Assembly (NCBI GenBank): GCA_014549065.1
Contig: JACDOX010000031.1
Location: 3,152,686 to 3,216,685, forward strand
Reading direction: 5' to 3'
Length of the DNA: 64,000 bases
Source of the DNA: Cardinalis cardinalis
Taxonomy: Eukaryota; Chordata; Aves; Passeriformes; Cardinalidae
Shown: piece after piece, positions 11,471 to 26,300 of the stretch
Layout of the letters: each line of letters opens with the position of its first letter
Numbering within the stretch: position 1 is the first letter of the stretch
Notes under the pieces: generated by a model
Seen by the model: the letters and a program-made list of their open reading frames with translations, nothing else
Databases searched by the model: none
Told to the model about the DNA's origin: nothing
Made by a program: the position numbers and the translations under genes

Positions 11471-14400
11471 NAAGGCTGTGAACTTGTAGCTGGACNGCAA
11501 GCATTATAGAAGACCAGATTNAAATTGGTAAGCAGGAGGTGAGATCCAGAATCATTTAAGAGGAAGATCAGTACAGAAAAATAANGAATAATCTTAGACT
11601 GGGAAATGAAGTCAGTAAATGCATAGCATNAACTAATTGGATAGAAATAGTCTCATGGATAAATATTCATTTAGTCTAGAAAGGAGAAAAAAGGTCAGGA
11701 TCCAAATCTTTTTAAAGACTGTTTACAGGCAGCAAAATAAATGTTTAATATTATCTGAGAGTATGATGAGAAGGTTTAGTTTTCCCAGGAAAAACCACAT
11801 AACTTTGATGATAACTAAGCACTCTTAACAGGTTCTGAGGTTGTAAAACCTTAGTTCTTGAAGTTTTAACATTATTTTGAACAAACCTTTATAAACCTAT
11901 CTGATTCAACTTCTAGGACAACAAAAGTCATAGTTTCTACCATATTATTATGTGCAATCTTCCATTTCTATGTTACTGTGATCTTCTACAAAGGGATTTT
12001 TCACTGTTGTGAGGGATGGGGTATCCTTTGAATGTGCTGTAGGATGTGGTCTGTCACTGTTATGTTAGAATTTGTTTTTTTAAATGTTTTTCCTGGTTTT
12101 AAGTTTGGAACTGAAGCAAATGTGAAAACCTGAGTCAGCGATCAGAATTAGGGTGATCCTATGNCTCCTGGTAGTGTGTGCATGTCTGATTAGGGGCCAA
12201 CTCTGTCATTACTAGAGGAAAACATTTAACAGCAGTCCATTTTACAGCGTTAATAAATTATGCCCTCATGAGTTTTGCTCACTTGTTTGCCTAGAACTGA
12301 CATTTAAAATTGTAGCTCAGTCAGAAGATGTTAGTTGATATTCATGATATGGTTCACATCTGCANTTGAAATTTAGTGATTTTGGCAGCTAGGTAAACAG
12401 CGAGTAGTAAGAGGGGTGGAGAAATGCGGCAAATAGATTTGTGAAATTATTTTTTTATAATAAAATCTTGCATGAATAACATGGTNCAGTGCTCTTCTGT
12501 TCATATTGATAGAGGGGTATTTTGCATATTACTGTGTGGTACAAGATCTCAACTGATAGGGGAGCAAGAATGCACCNCCCCAATAACAAAACCTGCTAAA
12601 GACTAACTAAATCTGCTAAAGAGGGCTGTCTCTGTGTACCTGAAGATGAACATATCAACTTTTGATTTATTGCTAACCTGTCTCAGCAGAGCTTTGCCAG
12701 TGCCTAATCNATGTCTGAAACTTTCCAAAAATTAAAGAGAAATTCTGACTGCTTCTACAGCATTTAAAACAAAAAGAAAGTAACTCAAACATAGAAGACA
12801 GAAGCTACCTACAGTTGAGCAAGTACTTTCGCCTTACTCTTCTTTTCATTTTTGGTCATCATTTTAGCATCTCCTGAAGATGGCTTTATTTTATAGATTA
12901 TTAAGTTAATTACAAATTATTTCTGGGTTAGTGTCCATGGGGAGAAGAGAAAAGCAGTGATCTTGCAANCATGGGGCTGTTCCTTGAGCCTTGTGAACCA
13001 GAGCATTTTGATTCACTTATTTTCTCAGAGCCTTACAACTATTTTGTGCTTAATTGCTGCTTGCCTTAATTGCAGGAAGATTCCTGGGGGGTTGTCTGTT
13101 TTATTTGAATTAGACAGTGATGGTTGCACAGTTCTAGAAGGGTGAAAGCAGAGATCCTGATGTACTTGCTTGAGGCTAGTCAGTCTCTGAGTTGAATGAT
13201 AAGCTGATGTATTTACTTCTTAACCNTGTCTCATGCTGAGTACACTTTCTTAATGTTGTAAGGACTTAATCATCTACTAGTTTTTAATAAAAATGAAAAC
13301 AAAAACCCCAAGACTTTATTTGTAAAGCTTTTCTTTGTAAATTAAATGAAGGAGGTATTTGCCTCAGCCTCTGTGCTTTATGCAAGTGTAGAGAAAGTGA
13401 CTGGTGCAGCTATAATCTCTGGTGTCTGTAGACGAGGTGAGTAACATAATGCAATTAATACAGTCCTTCCTTCCCTGGTGGTGTTTGCAGTGGCAGCTTG
13501 GATTTTNTATTGCCTTGGGATGTAGAAAATTCTGTCACAGGACAGGAGCTCCTTCTAATAGGAGCTTGTCCTGTTTGTGGCTCCCTAAGCCTGAAAGTAA
13601 TCCTGTCCTTTATTCTGTAGACTACTCAGTGCAAAAGCACGTCTGTATTTGAACACATAGCTATTTCAGTTTATTTTCCAAGTGTTCTTCAGCNCAAGAG
13701 TGGCTAAATCCATATTGATTTAAACTCCCCATAGCTTCCATCAAGTACAGTAGGGTGCAGGAGGGCTTTTCTGAAGAATTTTGGTGTCTCANAGTTGCAC
13801 ATGACCAAATCCAAGGCATTTGACTGTGACACTATGTGTTACATTACTTGCTTGTTTGTACATCACAGGTGTCAGAGAAATACATGGTTTTTATGCCCTG
13901 TTTGTATGTCCCAGTCATAATTATGATCAAACAAGGGCAGTGGTGTATTTGGTGTGCCTGTTAACGTCAGTGTGAAGTTTGCATTTCCTGCTCTNTGAGA
14001 GTTACAAACATCTAGCAGTGCTGCAGGGAGAGAGAGCAGTGCTGGAGTGAACTGGGGGGTCTGGGACACTGTGGGTTTGTGGACGCTTAAAGTCTTTGAA
14101 AACAAATCACCATNACAGGCATCATGTTTCACCCAATTCTGACCTGCTATTATGTTTTAAATACTTAAAGCAATGTGGTCACTGCTTGCAACTCAAAACA
14201 CAAACTAAAGCAATCCCAACACTTTTCTTTCAAGTGCTGCATGCTGCAGTTTTGCACGNTCTGTGCATGTCCAAGTCAGAGAGCTGCTGCTTGGCATTTC
14301 ACTCTTCCCTGGGTCATTTAAGGTAACTGCTCATCTTCAAGTGTTGCAGAGAAAATGAGCTTCATACACTTGCATTTAAAAGCTTAGATAATTTCAAAGT

Positions 14401-17400
14401 TGGTTGGAGACAAGCTTGATTTTAAGATACCTTCCTGTAGCAGTCATTGTAATAGGTTTCTGAATGGTGTCAAACTGCAAGGCAGCTGTTACCTGAAAGA
14501 ACTGTGTTTATTGCTGCTGGGAAGTGGTAGTGAAAAGGACTTTGAAAGAAAATTGATAGTTAGCCAGCAAGGGATCAGAGTTGAAAGTGCCTGAACAATG
14601 AGGGTGCTCTGGAAAATACGCATGTTTTGGAGGAGCAGGGAGNTAACACGTCAGTGGGCTTTGCTGTGCTGCGTGAGCCTGAGTTCACTGTCTAGTTTTT
14701 GCAAGCATGTCAACTTTACAGTGAGTGGGGCTCAAATGTCAAAACTCAAGATACATCTGTCTGCAGGTTTCTAGCTATACTACAATGAAAATTTAGCTTA
14801 AAAGTAGTAAAAATAAGCCCAAATGCTGCCTAATGGTATGTATTAGAAAAATACTAAACTAGTATNTTTCACTTACAATGACTTCATATAAGCTTGCTAT
14901 TCTATGGCAGGGGGAGCAAGGGGGGAAAGAGGAGGAAAGCCCNAAAGAGGGAGTCTGAGTTGGAGTATCTGTCATGATACTGCTTTCTTTTTAAAAATAC
15001 TCTACTTGCTACTGAGTAGAAAAAAGATGTCTGTGGGTTTGGTTTTTTCTTTGCTTGCTTACTTTTATTTTGTCAAGATTGAGTGGAATAGCAGAGGACC
15101 ACTTGCTCCTCATTTTCTAATATCACTTTTGACATAGAAAAGCTGCGAGACACTAAACAAGTATAGTTCATGGAAGTGTTTTGGGTTTACATTGCCTTTA
15201 CAGACAAGTTTCTGGATTCTTGGGTTTCTGGATTGTTGGTGTATATGTTTGGTTGAATCCACTCACCAGGGCACAGGGAATATCTGAAGGTGTCTGCTGT
15301 TGAGTTTTCAGTATTTACATTGTATATTTCCTGACTTCAGATATTGAAGTTCATAATCTTTGGCCCATATCTGTGGCTGTGGTTAGAACATTTGTTTATG
15401 CATGCAAAAAAAATCCATCAAGAATGTAATCTAATTTTTGTGAAGTTTTCAGTTTCAGACTANCAGCTCTTTTTTTGAGATCAGACTAAAACCTTGTTGC
15501 CCACAGAGTGTTGGTAGTGATTGAAAACAGCTCCTCATTTAAAAATTGGCTTCTCCTTGATGCAGAACTTCTGGTATCAAATGTAATCTCTCTCCTGCTG
15601 TTCCAGTGGTTGGACTAGCATGTCTGGGAAGAANGTCCAAGTAAATTTTGGAAGATGTTGCACAACAGCATGAATCAGTAATTCTGGACGAGAAGGTAGC
15701 TTCAGGGGCAGCAGTGGGGAGCTAGTGAGAAGACCATGCTTTTATTGTGGTTTAAGTATGGAGTGCAGGGTAGAGCAAGGAGAGGCTGTGCCGTGTGATC
15801 TCTGTGGGTGGCAAGAGATAATGTTTAATGTGTGGGAATGGCCTTTAGGGACGTAGTCTTTATAATGGTATCTGATTTAAAACTAAAAATATGACTTGCT
15901 GCAGCCCTCTAAGNTACCTTGTAATTCTGTGCCCTCATGTCTGCTCCAAGAGCCACATGACGATGTTTGAAAGAAATGGATTTAGCTGCTGTTGTAACTG
16001 GCAATGCCATATCTGTTATTTCCCTCAGGTTTTCTTTCTTCTTTGGCCTTTNTGTCCCCAGATGTCTTTCTGTGGCATCTTCTGTAAATGCCATTCTTGT
16101 CCCTCTGTAACTGCAAATCAGAAGGAGTTGGCTGTAGTTACCACTGCTTCTGTCCAGTTCTGGTGAGAAGATAGGAGTAATGTTCTTTCCAGAAACTTTG
16201 TTCCATTCCTCAGAACACATTAAGTATTTCAATTACTTCTGAAATTTCTTCACTTGTCTTTTAATACCTAGTAGGGTAGTGTAGAAGAAATACATAGCCA
16301 GTAAAAATAGGGTCTGTTAGGAAAGGAGATAGTTAGNTAATATCAAGATGATCAGAAATGTGTGAAGAAAGAAAAATGTAGGCCATGCTTCTCTCAGAAG
16401 GACTTGCAGATACTATATGAAAGTGGTGATGGTTCCCTAGAGAGCTGACAATGCTCCCAGTGCAGCTCAGGCCTTTGCGAGGGACGTATCCTGTTGGACT
16501 AAACCACAAATGTGAGCAGACTCCTAGGAAATAAACTTATGAACTTGCATTAATTACTGACACATTTTCTTTGAAGCCTACTGGAATACNCAAAGGAACA
16601 AACTGATGTAAAATTCATGTCAGAGTTTTCTTTAAATGGATCCTTTCCTAATAACACTGCAAATTCAGTGAATTAGGAAGGCTGTGTGTGGAGGAGGCAC
16701 ATGGATGTAGCTCAGAGGGAATAGAGCTGAGGTGAGGGGATGTCCACATTTCTTTCAAGCCCCTTTGGCCATTACAGAAGCATTAACATTAAAGAAGCAG
16801 CACACGAGTATTTAACTCATGTTTGAGATTGCCCTACAACCTCTATCTTGGCGAGTTTGGTAGTTTTTAGGTGTTTAGATTTGTTGNTTTATACTTGCAC
16901 CTTGTAAAAAGAATGATTAATGCAATTTGCAAGTATAAAAAGCTTTTGGAATTGAGGATGGTTTATTTCTGAGTGCTTTTTACCTCTTTAGTTGTGATCA
17001 TTTCAATAACTGTCTGAAGATTAAACTTCTTTACTTTCTCTGGTGGATAAATCAATGACAGGATCAAAACACTGAAAAGCAGGATCAGGATCTGTTTGAC
17101 CTTTCTTGAAGATTGAGACAGAACAAAGCTTCTTAGATTTCTTCTGCTTGCATACATTTTCCCTGTTACTTTTTGTGCCCCTTTTAATTGATTTTTTTCT
17201 CTGTTAACAGAAATTCTTGTGCCTTGAGTACCAACTAGCTTTACATCTTGAAAACTCAGGTTTGTCCTACAAACCCTAAGAATTTTCTTTGGAAATGCAA
17301 TCATTTGGTAATCTTGAGAAGATTTCTCAAAAATGGAACNCATTTCAATACAGAAGCTTTGCAAAGCTGTGTTGTGTTTTGTTTCCAGGTCTTTTAAATC

Positions 17401-18576
17401 TTTGAAGAGTTTTGATAATGCTGTGCTTCTGAGTCTCAGCTGTGCTTGAGCTGAGATCATATTTGGGGATATCTGAAGATATCAGAAATAGTTGGTTTGA
17501 AGGACAGACTGTTTCAGCTGACTGCAATTTTCCTCAATTTTAACAAGCACTGAATTTTCCCTGGGACATACCCATAGGTTCTGGTGAAGGCCGTTTTAGT
17601 CAGGTTGGTTCATTCACCCCCAGTGTGCAAAAATGGTGCAGAGTTTCTTGGGAAGTTTGTACCTCTGACTCTTTCCCCTTCCAGTAATCTGTGCTGCAGC
17701 AGTTGGGAGGCTGGAGCAGAATAACCTTCCGTGGTTAACTGACAGAGAAGAAAGGAATGGAAGGAACCATTATTTTCCTGTCAAGATTTCCTTGAAACAA
17801 AGAAGTGTGGAATTATGCATGCTGAGGGGTGTCTTTGGTCCTTTGATTAACAGCAGAGGCCCAATTTCGCCATCAAAAGCATTCTTAATTATAAGTCCCN
17901 TTGAAAAGGCTGCCTTGAACATTGAAGAAATGACATTACAGAGCANGTCTGTCTCTGCTTAGGTGATCTGCAAGCATTTTGTGGGAGTGTTTTATTAAGA
18001 ACATTGGAAGTACACTGAAAGTAAAAGAGGAAACCAGAAATATGTTATTTGTTTAACGTTAATCACAGCAGAAAGCATTGCCTCACTGGGAAACTCGAAT
18101 AGCTCTTCCTGGCTTGAGTGTGAGAAAGCTTGATGCTTTGCTGCCCTAGCAAAGCCTGATATTCTCCCCCTGCAGCTGGTGACATAATGTGTATCACAAG
18201 GTCTTCTCAAATAAAATACATNCATCTTGGTTATTTTATGAGTCTGCTGATTAAAGAGATTTTATTGTAATTACTATGACTAAAAGGCTACAGCAGAAGA
18301 TGGAAATGTTNATTTACAATCTGCTTGCTGACCAAGTGTCATGTTATAATGGATTGGGACAGACTGTGGTTTGCAAATGGACCTGAATATTTGGAGGCAC
18401 TAATTTGAAGTGGCAGATACGGTGTCATCATGCAGGTTTCAAAGGGGACACGTTTGATTAACTGGCTGTGGTGCAGCACTGGTTGTGTGACAGGTTGGTT
18501 GAGAAATTATCACCTTTGGTTTTACACTGGTGGCAGCCGTGCACAGAGGAGGAGAGGGAAGAAGCAGAAAGACAGT

Positions 18577-18616
18577 TGAAGGTAAATCTCTGGGCTTGAA
18601 GGTAAATCTCTGCCCT
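18577..18616. repeat. 20 bp tandem duplication
   Basis: Two adjacent 20 bp units share TTGAAGGTAAATCTCTG and differ only in their last three or four bases. This is a simple replication-slippage duplication. Confidence 0.85.
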
Positions 18617-18687
18617 ATAGTGAGCTGTGCTCCAGACCCACAACAGCACTCATATTTCCAATTTCCATTAAACAACGGGGATTTACA

Positions 18688-18705
18688 TACCTATCTAGAT
18701 AGGTA
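18688..18705. repeat. Perfect 18 bp palindrome
   Basis: TACCTATCTAGATAGGTA equals its own reverse complement. It lies in AT-rich unique intron next to further GATA-like and TAGATTA sequence. No function can be assigned. Confidence 0.85.
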
Positions 18706-20229
18706 GATTAGCTCTTCTATTCTGTCCCTTAAATATGTATATATAGTCACAGATGTATTTTTCCAGCTGCAGCATTGGCCCTGCTCTTTTTGCAGAGGCC
18801 TTGTAACTCAGGATGCATGATATCAGGCACCCACACTCTGATATTGTGCCAAAAAATTAGAACATGTTATAGATGTGGGCTCAGGTGTTTCAGACAGTAA
18901 TAGTGGTAGTAGCCTTATAGCAGTTTAAATGGGTTTTACTGTTTCCATGGAAATTTTGAAATAGAATATTCCATAGCAGAGAAATAATCCTTCCTGAAAT
19001 CACCCTTCTTGGTCTACGTGTACTTTTAAAAAGATTATCCTAATGTGTAAACTTAGAAAACAATTTCCGCGTATTTTAGTTCTTTATGTATGTTACTGAA
19101 ACCTCATGTACAGGTTAATTTATTTGTGGTACTGTTGAGTCTTGTTACAGGCTCTTAGTACATGACTGTACTGAAACTTTAATTGTAACTNCCTTGAACT
19201 AACAATAAACTATAAGAATATTGATTTTTGAAGTTCTTATTTTGGAAAGTGATACTATATTACGTGAAGAGTAGCTTGCAGTGCAGAACACCTCACTGTG
19301 TTTGTGTGGTGCTTTTGAAGTAAAATTTTTCAATTGATCTCTGTAAAAAGTAGTGATGTATCTGATAGTATCATGAGGAACTTTTTNAGTTTTTTAAAAA
19401 AAATTACTACTGTTGTGTATGATAATTTAGGATAGAACTTAGATAAAGATTCAGAACAACTGATAAAGGGGTGTTTAGGTAGACATCATTACTTTATAGA
19501 GCGATGTATGACATGTTTCTGCGTTATCCTTTCAACTATTTATGAGTTGTAAACGGTCAATTACAATTGTGCTCCAGNGATGACAGTGGAAAAGAGGAGC
19601 AGCAATAGCCTTGTGGTATTAGGTCTGTTCAAAACACTGGAGGATTGTGAGCTGAAAGCAACAAGTGTGAATTGTATGTTAGAGATTTGTTTCTGGGAAA
19701 TAGTCACCACAATATATTGTATATTCAGGACAAAAATACTCTTTGCTGAATGTCGTGAGTGGCTACTGAATTTCTGAAGAAGTTAGAAAAAATAGGAAGC
19801 CAGAGCTGAAAAAGGCATCTTAGTGATTGGCCCCTAAGGAGCAGATTCATTAGCNCAGCTTGAAATCTAATGGGATTAGAGCTGATGTTATTAGAATTCA
19901 CTCTTTTCTCTTTTGATCTCCGACAGTGTTAGGACAATATTAGGCTTTTGGTGGTGTCATAAGCAGAAATGAGTTGGAAATTCTCAAACTAAAATATTTA
20001 TTGTAATATTGACAGGAATAGTAATAAAAACAACTGGAAAGAAGGAAGTGGTGCTCATTAGTCTTTGTTTGGTCGGGTTTTTTTTCTAAAGGGNTTGCAA
20101 AGGTGAAAAAAAACCAGAGAAAAAAGAGACACTCAAGTGAAGTCTATGTTTCATAGAGATTTTTCAGTTGTTCTCCAGGTCACTGAGTAAAAACTCTGAG
20201 CCAAAGAATAGACCTGGGCTCAAAAACTT

Positions 20230-20390
20230 TCTCTTTATAATACACATATTTATATTTACACATTTGTATGTAAAGATTAAAAAATTATATGATATTATTA
20301 TAAACACACATATCTATCTGTATACAATGATATTTAAATATTTTAATATATATTTTATACTTTTTGTATGTCTATCTCTATCTGAATAAT
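20230..20390. repeat. AT-rich low-complexity tract
   Basis: It is dominated by A and T, with TATATTTA, TTATAT and ACACATAT stretches and the string TATTTAAATATTTTAATATA. The 73-codon Ile/Leu-rich frame across it is a composition artefact. Confidence 0.7.
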
Positions 20391-23300
20391 AGCTGTTGTG
20401 CCACTCTTCTTGATGGATCCTAAAATGAGCAGATTTGGGTTGGACATTAATATAAACAGATGCATTCTCAGGCTTGAGCTTATATAAAAATGTTGTACTT
20501 GTGGATACCAGTTTAAAGGCAGAATGAAAAGGATGGAGTAATTTGGNAGGTGATGGCAAGGCAGATGTTTAAATTATGAGGTGCCTATTTTGGGGTGGCA
20601 AAAGTAATCTGCTGCATTTGTTAGGGATTCTGGATTCCACCATAGTAAACACTAAAGCAAAAGCACTGATCTCACCCATTCACTACCCTGAAGCACATAT
20701 GATNTGTTTATTGACTTTGTCACATCTCTTAATGCTGTGGCAATAATGTCAGTGGATCTGTTATAATTTTATTAGGATGTCANTTGTCATACAGCTGATA
20801 CACCACAGAAAATAGTTGCTGACCTATGTGTAATTACCGTGTGACTGAGAGCGCTGCTGTGGTGGAAATTCGTGTTCAAGAGAGCATGGAGGATGTACCA
20901 AAAGTCTGGTTCAGTCCTTGAACTAATGCCAGATTCTGAGTTGAGAGGCAAGGGGGGAGGAGGGCAATAAATCTTGACAGTGCACAGCAGTGCTGAAGAG
21001 CATGTGCGCTGTAGNGCCAATAAAGGTGCTGCCCCTCAGTGCCATCACTGTGGCTTTGGATGGTGGCTGCAGTGCTGTTTCTGGGGCATGATGACATCGG
21101 GCAGGTCTCCTGGCCCTAGGCCCAGGCAGCCTGTGGTGAGGCTGCCAAGGGCTTTGTGGGGGGCGTGATTTCAGAGATGTGCTTCAGCTGAGTGTATGAA
21201 AATGTTGTTTGGTCATTTTTTCCCGTTTTCTAATTTTTGCACATTTATTCAAGGTTTTGACAGAACTTTNAAGTATTGTTTTGTGATGTGACTTGACTTC
21301 ATTTTCAAGTGGCTCAAAAGGGAGGGGACCTAGCTTTCTCCCTTGATACCGTTGGTGACACCTTGCATGCCTTCGTGGCATCCTCAGTCTTGTTTCCAGT
21401 AGGAAGGAAAACGTGATCCTTAATGACTATAAACAGCCTTTAGAGATCTCCTGGCAAGTAGTCCCACATTCCCAGAGCTTGGTNTGTGGCTGGCAAATGA
21501 TAGTGAGCAGTACTGCACACAGCAGCCTCTGGCCATAAGATCTTCTGAACTCTCCAAAGCAGNCTCTTGACATGACTCTGCCAGGAGAGGTGTTCGTTGT
21601 CCTGCCATCAGCCGCTNGCATAAAAGAGGTTTTCTGTGCAGTGAATGTACCAGCGCTGTGTGGCTGGGATAAAAGCGGTGATTCATCACCCAAAAATAAT
21701 GCTGTNCTGATTATAGCTGCCAAATACTCAGTCATCAGTTTCCTCCCNGTTAAGCATTTGCCACCTCTCTGACTGTGGTGTAAGCAGATGGAGGGCAGCG
21801 AGAGTTAACCATTGATGAAGTCAGTCATGGCTGGAGGGAGTGGGGGTCGTGTACCTGCCCCAAGGCTTTTGGGACAGGTGGGGCCGGGNCTGTGCTCCTC
21901 CCCTTTTTTTGGTAGTGATCTTGGTAGGTGAAGCAAGCAAAAAGCTACAGCTTATTGCTCTTGGAGGAGAGTTAAATCTAGTTGCTATTAATGGCAATTA
22001 AATGTGGTTTTCATGTTTGTGGTCTTCTTCATCAGAGATTGTTATTTNGTAAGAAGGACCAATTCGTTGACTTCACTGCCAAACTGAACTTNGTCTCAGG
22101 CACCTGTGCTGTTTAGTAACCACACAAGTGTTGTATTATCTTTCCATTTGTTTTATATCTGTAGTAATAGTATGTAAATCACAAATTGTATCAGGTTATA
22201 TTGTGGCTTNAGTAATATAAACTCAGCCAATATTTTAATTTTCAGTGGTTTTATGATACACTGTAGAACAGAAAAGATATAATTCACATGTGCTCTGCTC
22301 ATTCTTTCTAAAAACCCATGTATTTTTAATTTTCCTCTTCAAAGATGTCTGTCATGAATGCAAATAATGACTCTGCTCCATTTTATCAAAGTAATCCATT
22401 ACTGTAGAGATATTTTTATTGTTCTGGTCACTTCNGAGTTTTCTGTTGAGAATAAATTGAAACACTTCACTGGTTTCAGNTATTAAAAATGCTTAATAAC
22501 AGTAGTTCTCTTGATTGCCCTCAAGGTATTAATACCCTTCCTGGGAAAGCCAAGCTGAACTTAAAATTCAGGATTCTGAACATCCTTGACCTAATGCCTT
22601 CTAAAAGCCTGGAAATGGTGCCTCATTTAAAGAAGAAGAAAAGAAGTCTTTCTGAAGCATCCTGTTGTCAGCTCTGTTTTAGTTTGGATGAGTAATATTG
22701 AGCTATTTGTGCTCCCTACTGTGCTTTTATTGTTTTTACTGCAGCTTCATTCTGACCCATGTGTACCTTTGGCCAAAAGTTAATCTGGACAAAGTGAAAG
22801 GGATATTGGCAGATGGAGGAAATCAGGTTTTCTCAATGAGATTGTCCTTTTATAGAGNTAGTTTGCTTCCCTTCTTCATTACCTACCCACCCTGCAGCTT
22901 GAGGTCTACAGTTAAGAGTTAGAAAGGGACTGATTATGCAGCTCCCAATGTGAAACCTTGCTTATCCTTTTGAATGTTTTCATTAGAGTGAGATATCTCT
23001 TTTTTCACCATACAGGTGGAATATTAGAAAAATCACCAAGGGATGTGTTTTCTTACTTTAGTTTTAGCCCATTGCAATGCATGTGTGTAAGCTGGTAGCT
23101 GGACCTGGTTAATGAGGGGAAGCTTTTTTAGATNGAAGCCCAGATCTCATGCTTTGAGGAGACAGCAGCCCCGCTCAGCCCAGGAGCTCTCTGGCCTCTC
23201 CTGGCTCTACTGATTGTAGGCAAAGATTACTTTCCCAGAGCTCACCTGTGAACATTGTAGACACTGAAATGCAGGATCAGGGAATATTAGTCTACTTGTT

Positions 23301-26300
23301 AGACTAATTAGAAACCTGTTTGTGGTACACTGTTATAATGGCAGGTCTTAGTGGATTTTTTAAAATATTCAAAATATACTCTCCCCAGATATTCATACTN
23401 AAGGCTAACACATGTTATTGTAATAATAAAATCCATTTGACACACTCCTTTCACCATTAGTAAATTTTCTGGATTTTATCTTGTGTAATGTAGGTTATTT
23501 GTTTATTGACTTAAGCTGTAGTGTTTTTTGAGTTTATTTGGTTAATTTAAAGTGGACTAAAACCCAGCTCTTAAAACTCACAGCAAGGTTCCAAGAGGCA
23601 TGTTGACCCATGAATACCATAAGTAGAATAATATTTGATAACTAAGTGCCTCTCAAATTTTTGTAAGCTACTTACTTGTTAAGGAAGGTAGTTTGTCTGG
23701 ATTAATTCAATAGCAGTAACATATCAGAAATACCATATTATGATAATTTAAACACATAGTTTATTCAGGGGTTTAAGCCATTTTATTCCTGGGGTTTGGG
23801 TTGTTTTTTTTTTTTATTTGCCTATATCCTTTTGATTGAGGAATGGAGTTCAGTGCTAGTTGTGGTTTCGAGATCACTTTTCCTGTGGGGACATTGAACA
23901 CTTCTCTATAAGGCAAATGCAAGACCGGGAATTTTAGAAGGAGGGCTTGCTTTTCCTAATTGTCTTTCTTAGATCCTCCAGTTATGAGCTAGATGAACTA
24001 AAAGTTAATCTATTCAAATTTCTCTCTGTTTNATGTAATTTTTAATTATTTTATTCTCCCTGAGTTTTTACAGTGTTCTGTGTCATTACCAAAAATGTAT
24101 ATGGAAGGAAAATGAGTGGCATNCTTCCCACTATTTATATACCATGGATCTGACCTTTCTGACAGATCTGAAATATTGAAGGTGAGACCCAGAAACATCT
24201 GTTCCCCAGGAGGATTTGACTGCTCATTCGAGTATAGCCTGACGAGTTCTTTTACTGGACAAAGCTAATCTGGAAGGGAGATACTGGGAAAAATGCCTCA
24301 CATCATTCACAACCTCTCATGCAGGAGAGGCCTGTTGAACTCAACATGAACTTAATGATAGCTTTCCAAGCACCACCAGTTACTGTATTTGTTGCCTTTG
24401 TTGTACACANTTGCTACTGCAAGTGCTGCATTATCATCCTAAGTCTTATTTTGGTGTCTTGAAAGAGTTATAAAGTAAACTAATTTTCCAGAGGTAACTG
24501 GTTTAGCCTCAGGTGATAAACATATCCCTGCATGGTAGTATCTATTACTTTAGGATGTAAGGAAGAGGTGATTTGAAATATCATAATTGTGGTGTGTCAT
24601 CAATATTTCTAAGATCAGATGTGTTAATATTGTTCTGTATGTAGAAGTCTTTGGAGACAAGTAGGATGAAGGCAAAGCATGAATTACGTTTTACTTGACC
24701 AACTTCTCCTTTTCTTAGGTTTACATCTTATGTAATACTATAAGAAGATTGGTTGCTTTGTCTTACTGCTGTTCCTAAATCTTTCACGCTTAGGCACATC
24801 ATCACCAGCATTTTGAAAGAGCATTGATGCCTGAAGCAGGGTACAGTCTGAAAATTCTGGCCTAAACAAATGTTCTCTCTTTTGGGATCCTCAGTATGAA
24901 TAAATAACCTGAGATTTCCCTCAATAGTTTCACACATTAGTTTTTTTGAGGATTTTTTGGCTGGCGGCCAGCTCTACTATTTTAACTATCAGCCCTGTTG
25001 GGATGTAATTTTAATAGTCAGAGTGGATCAGTTGGTAAGCTGGCTTTCTTGGCCATTTGAAAAGTGCTTCCCTCAGAACAGGCGCCGTTAGNTGGTTCTG
25101 CAGCAGCCCTGGCCGCTCTAAGCAATGCCTGTGTCCAACAGGACTGGTAACTGAGCTGATTCACCATCTAATGTTATGCTGAACACATTACACTTCGTAA
25201 AATGAAATTAATCTAGAAATATATCAGCTTTGTTGTAATCCTTCATGTAGCATAGTCACTGTAGTAAAGTCTTTGGGCTTGTACAGCTGGCTTTGTAAAG
25301 ACCAAATGAAGACCTTTCAGTATGATAATGAACTCTCTTTGAATTTAATAAAATGCAGTATCTNTGACAGATAGTAAAATAAAACTGTTATTTTCATTCC
25401 CTATGAGAAAACTCATATTTGAAAAGGGAGAGAAAGGGCAAAAAATGGTGATCAATCTTGTAATTAGATTCCAGGATCATAAAGCTATTGATTATGTTCT
25501 ATGCAGGCACAGGATTAGTTAGTAGTTAAATATAAAGGGCTGTCTAAGCTGTAAAGTCTCAGGGTTTGAAGTNGAACAGTGTTCAGAAATGCTTAGTGCA
25601 CTTGAGGAGTAGTCCCTTGTATATAAAAAGTTCTTGTTACCATGAAATATGATAAAGTACTTCATCTGTCCATGAAGACCACCTCAGTTTATATGAACTG
25701 CAAGCCCTTTTATCAAAGTCTTGTAATGGGATTATAAAACCATTTCATAGCACTGTTTTCATGTTAAATGATGCCCATGTCAGCTAGCCACTTGGACACT
25801 TTGTCATAGGCAAGTATTAATCTTTTATTCTAATTGTATACACAGCAAAATAAATGGATGTTTAGGCTGGTCTGTTCCTGAAGTGGACCATCAATAGGGG
25901 TTTCAGTGACAGAATTCAAAAATGAACTCCTTAAATCTTCTGTTTGACTACAAAAATTCAGAGGAATGTCATTGNTTTTAGCTATAATATATTGCATTTC
26001 TTGAGGCCTAAAATAGTTTTTATGTGTTTGTGGACCCCTTAAAGGTAGAGCAGCTCGATGCTGCGTGCCTCTAATCAGGACTAGGAACAGAGGAGAGATC
26101 TGTGTATCTNTCCCGTTGAGGGTACCTGGTCTGGTGGTTAAAATGTTAAAATTTCCACTGCTGTGACTCAGACTCTGCTTTAGATGCCCTGAAACCCCAT
26201 ATTTTAAAGTAGAGAAGTAGCAGGTAATGTTCCTGCTCTCTTTTTTACTTAGAAGCATGGGTCACTTAACCACTAATGATGTGGAAGACCTGGGTTCATT

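Noticed and set aside
20168..20389. Ile/Tyr-rich 73-codon frame resembling a membrane peptide
   Set aside because: It is a translation of an AT-rich low-complexity tract.
20430..20470. GGTTGGACATTA stretch resembling CR1
   Set aside because: Only about a dozen bases match and the flanks do not follow CR1 order.
25830..26258. 142-codon minus-strand open frame
   Set aside because: No recognisable motif, two unresolved residues, no supporting context.
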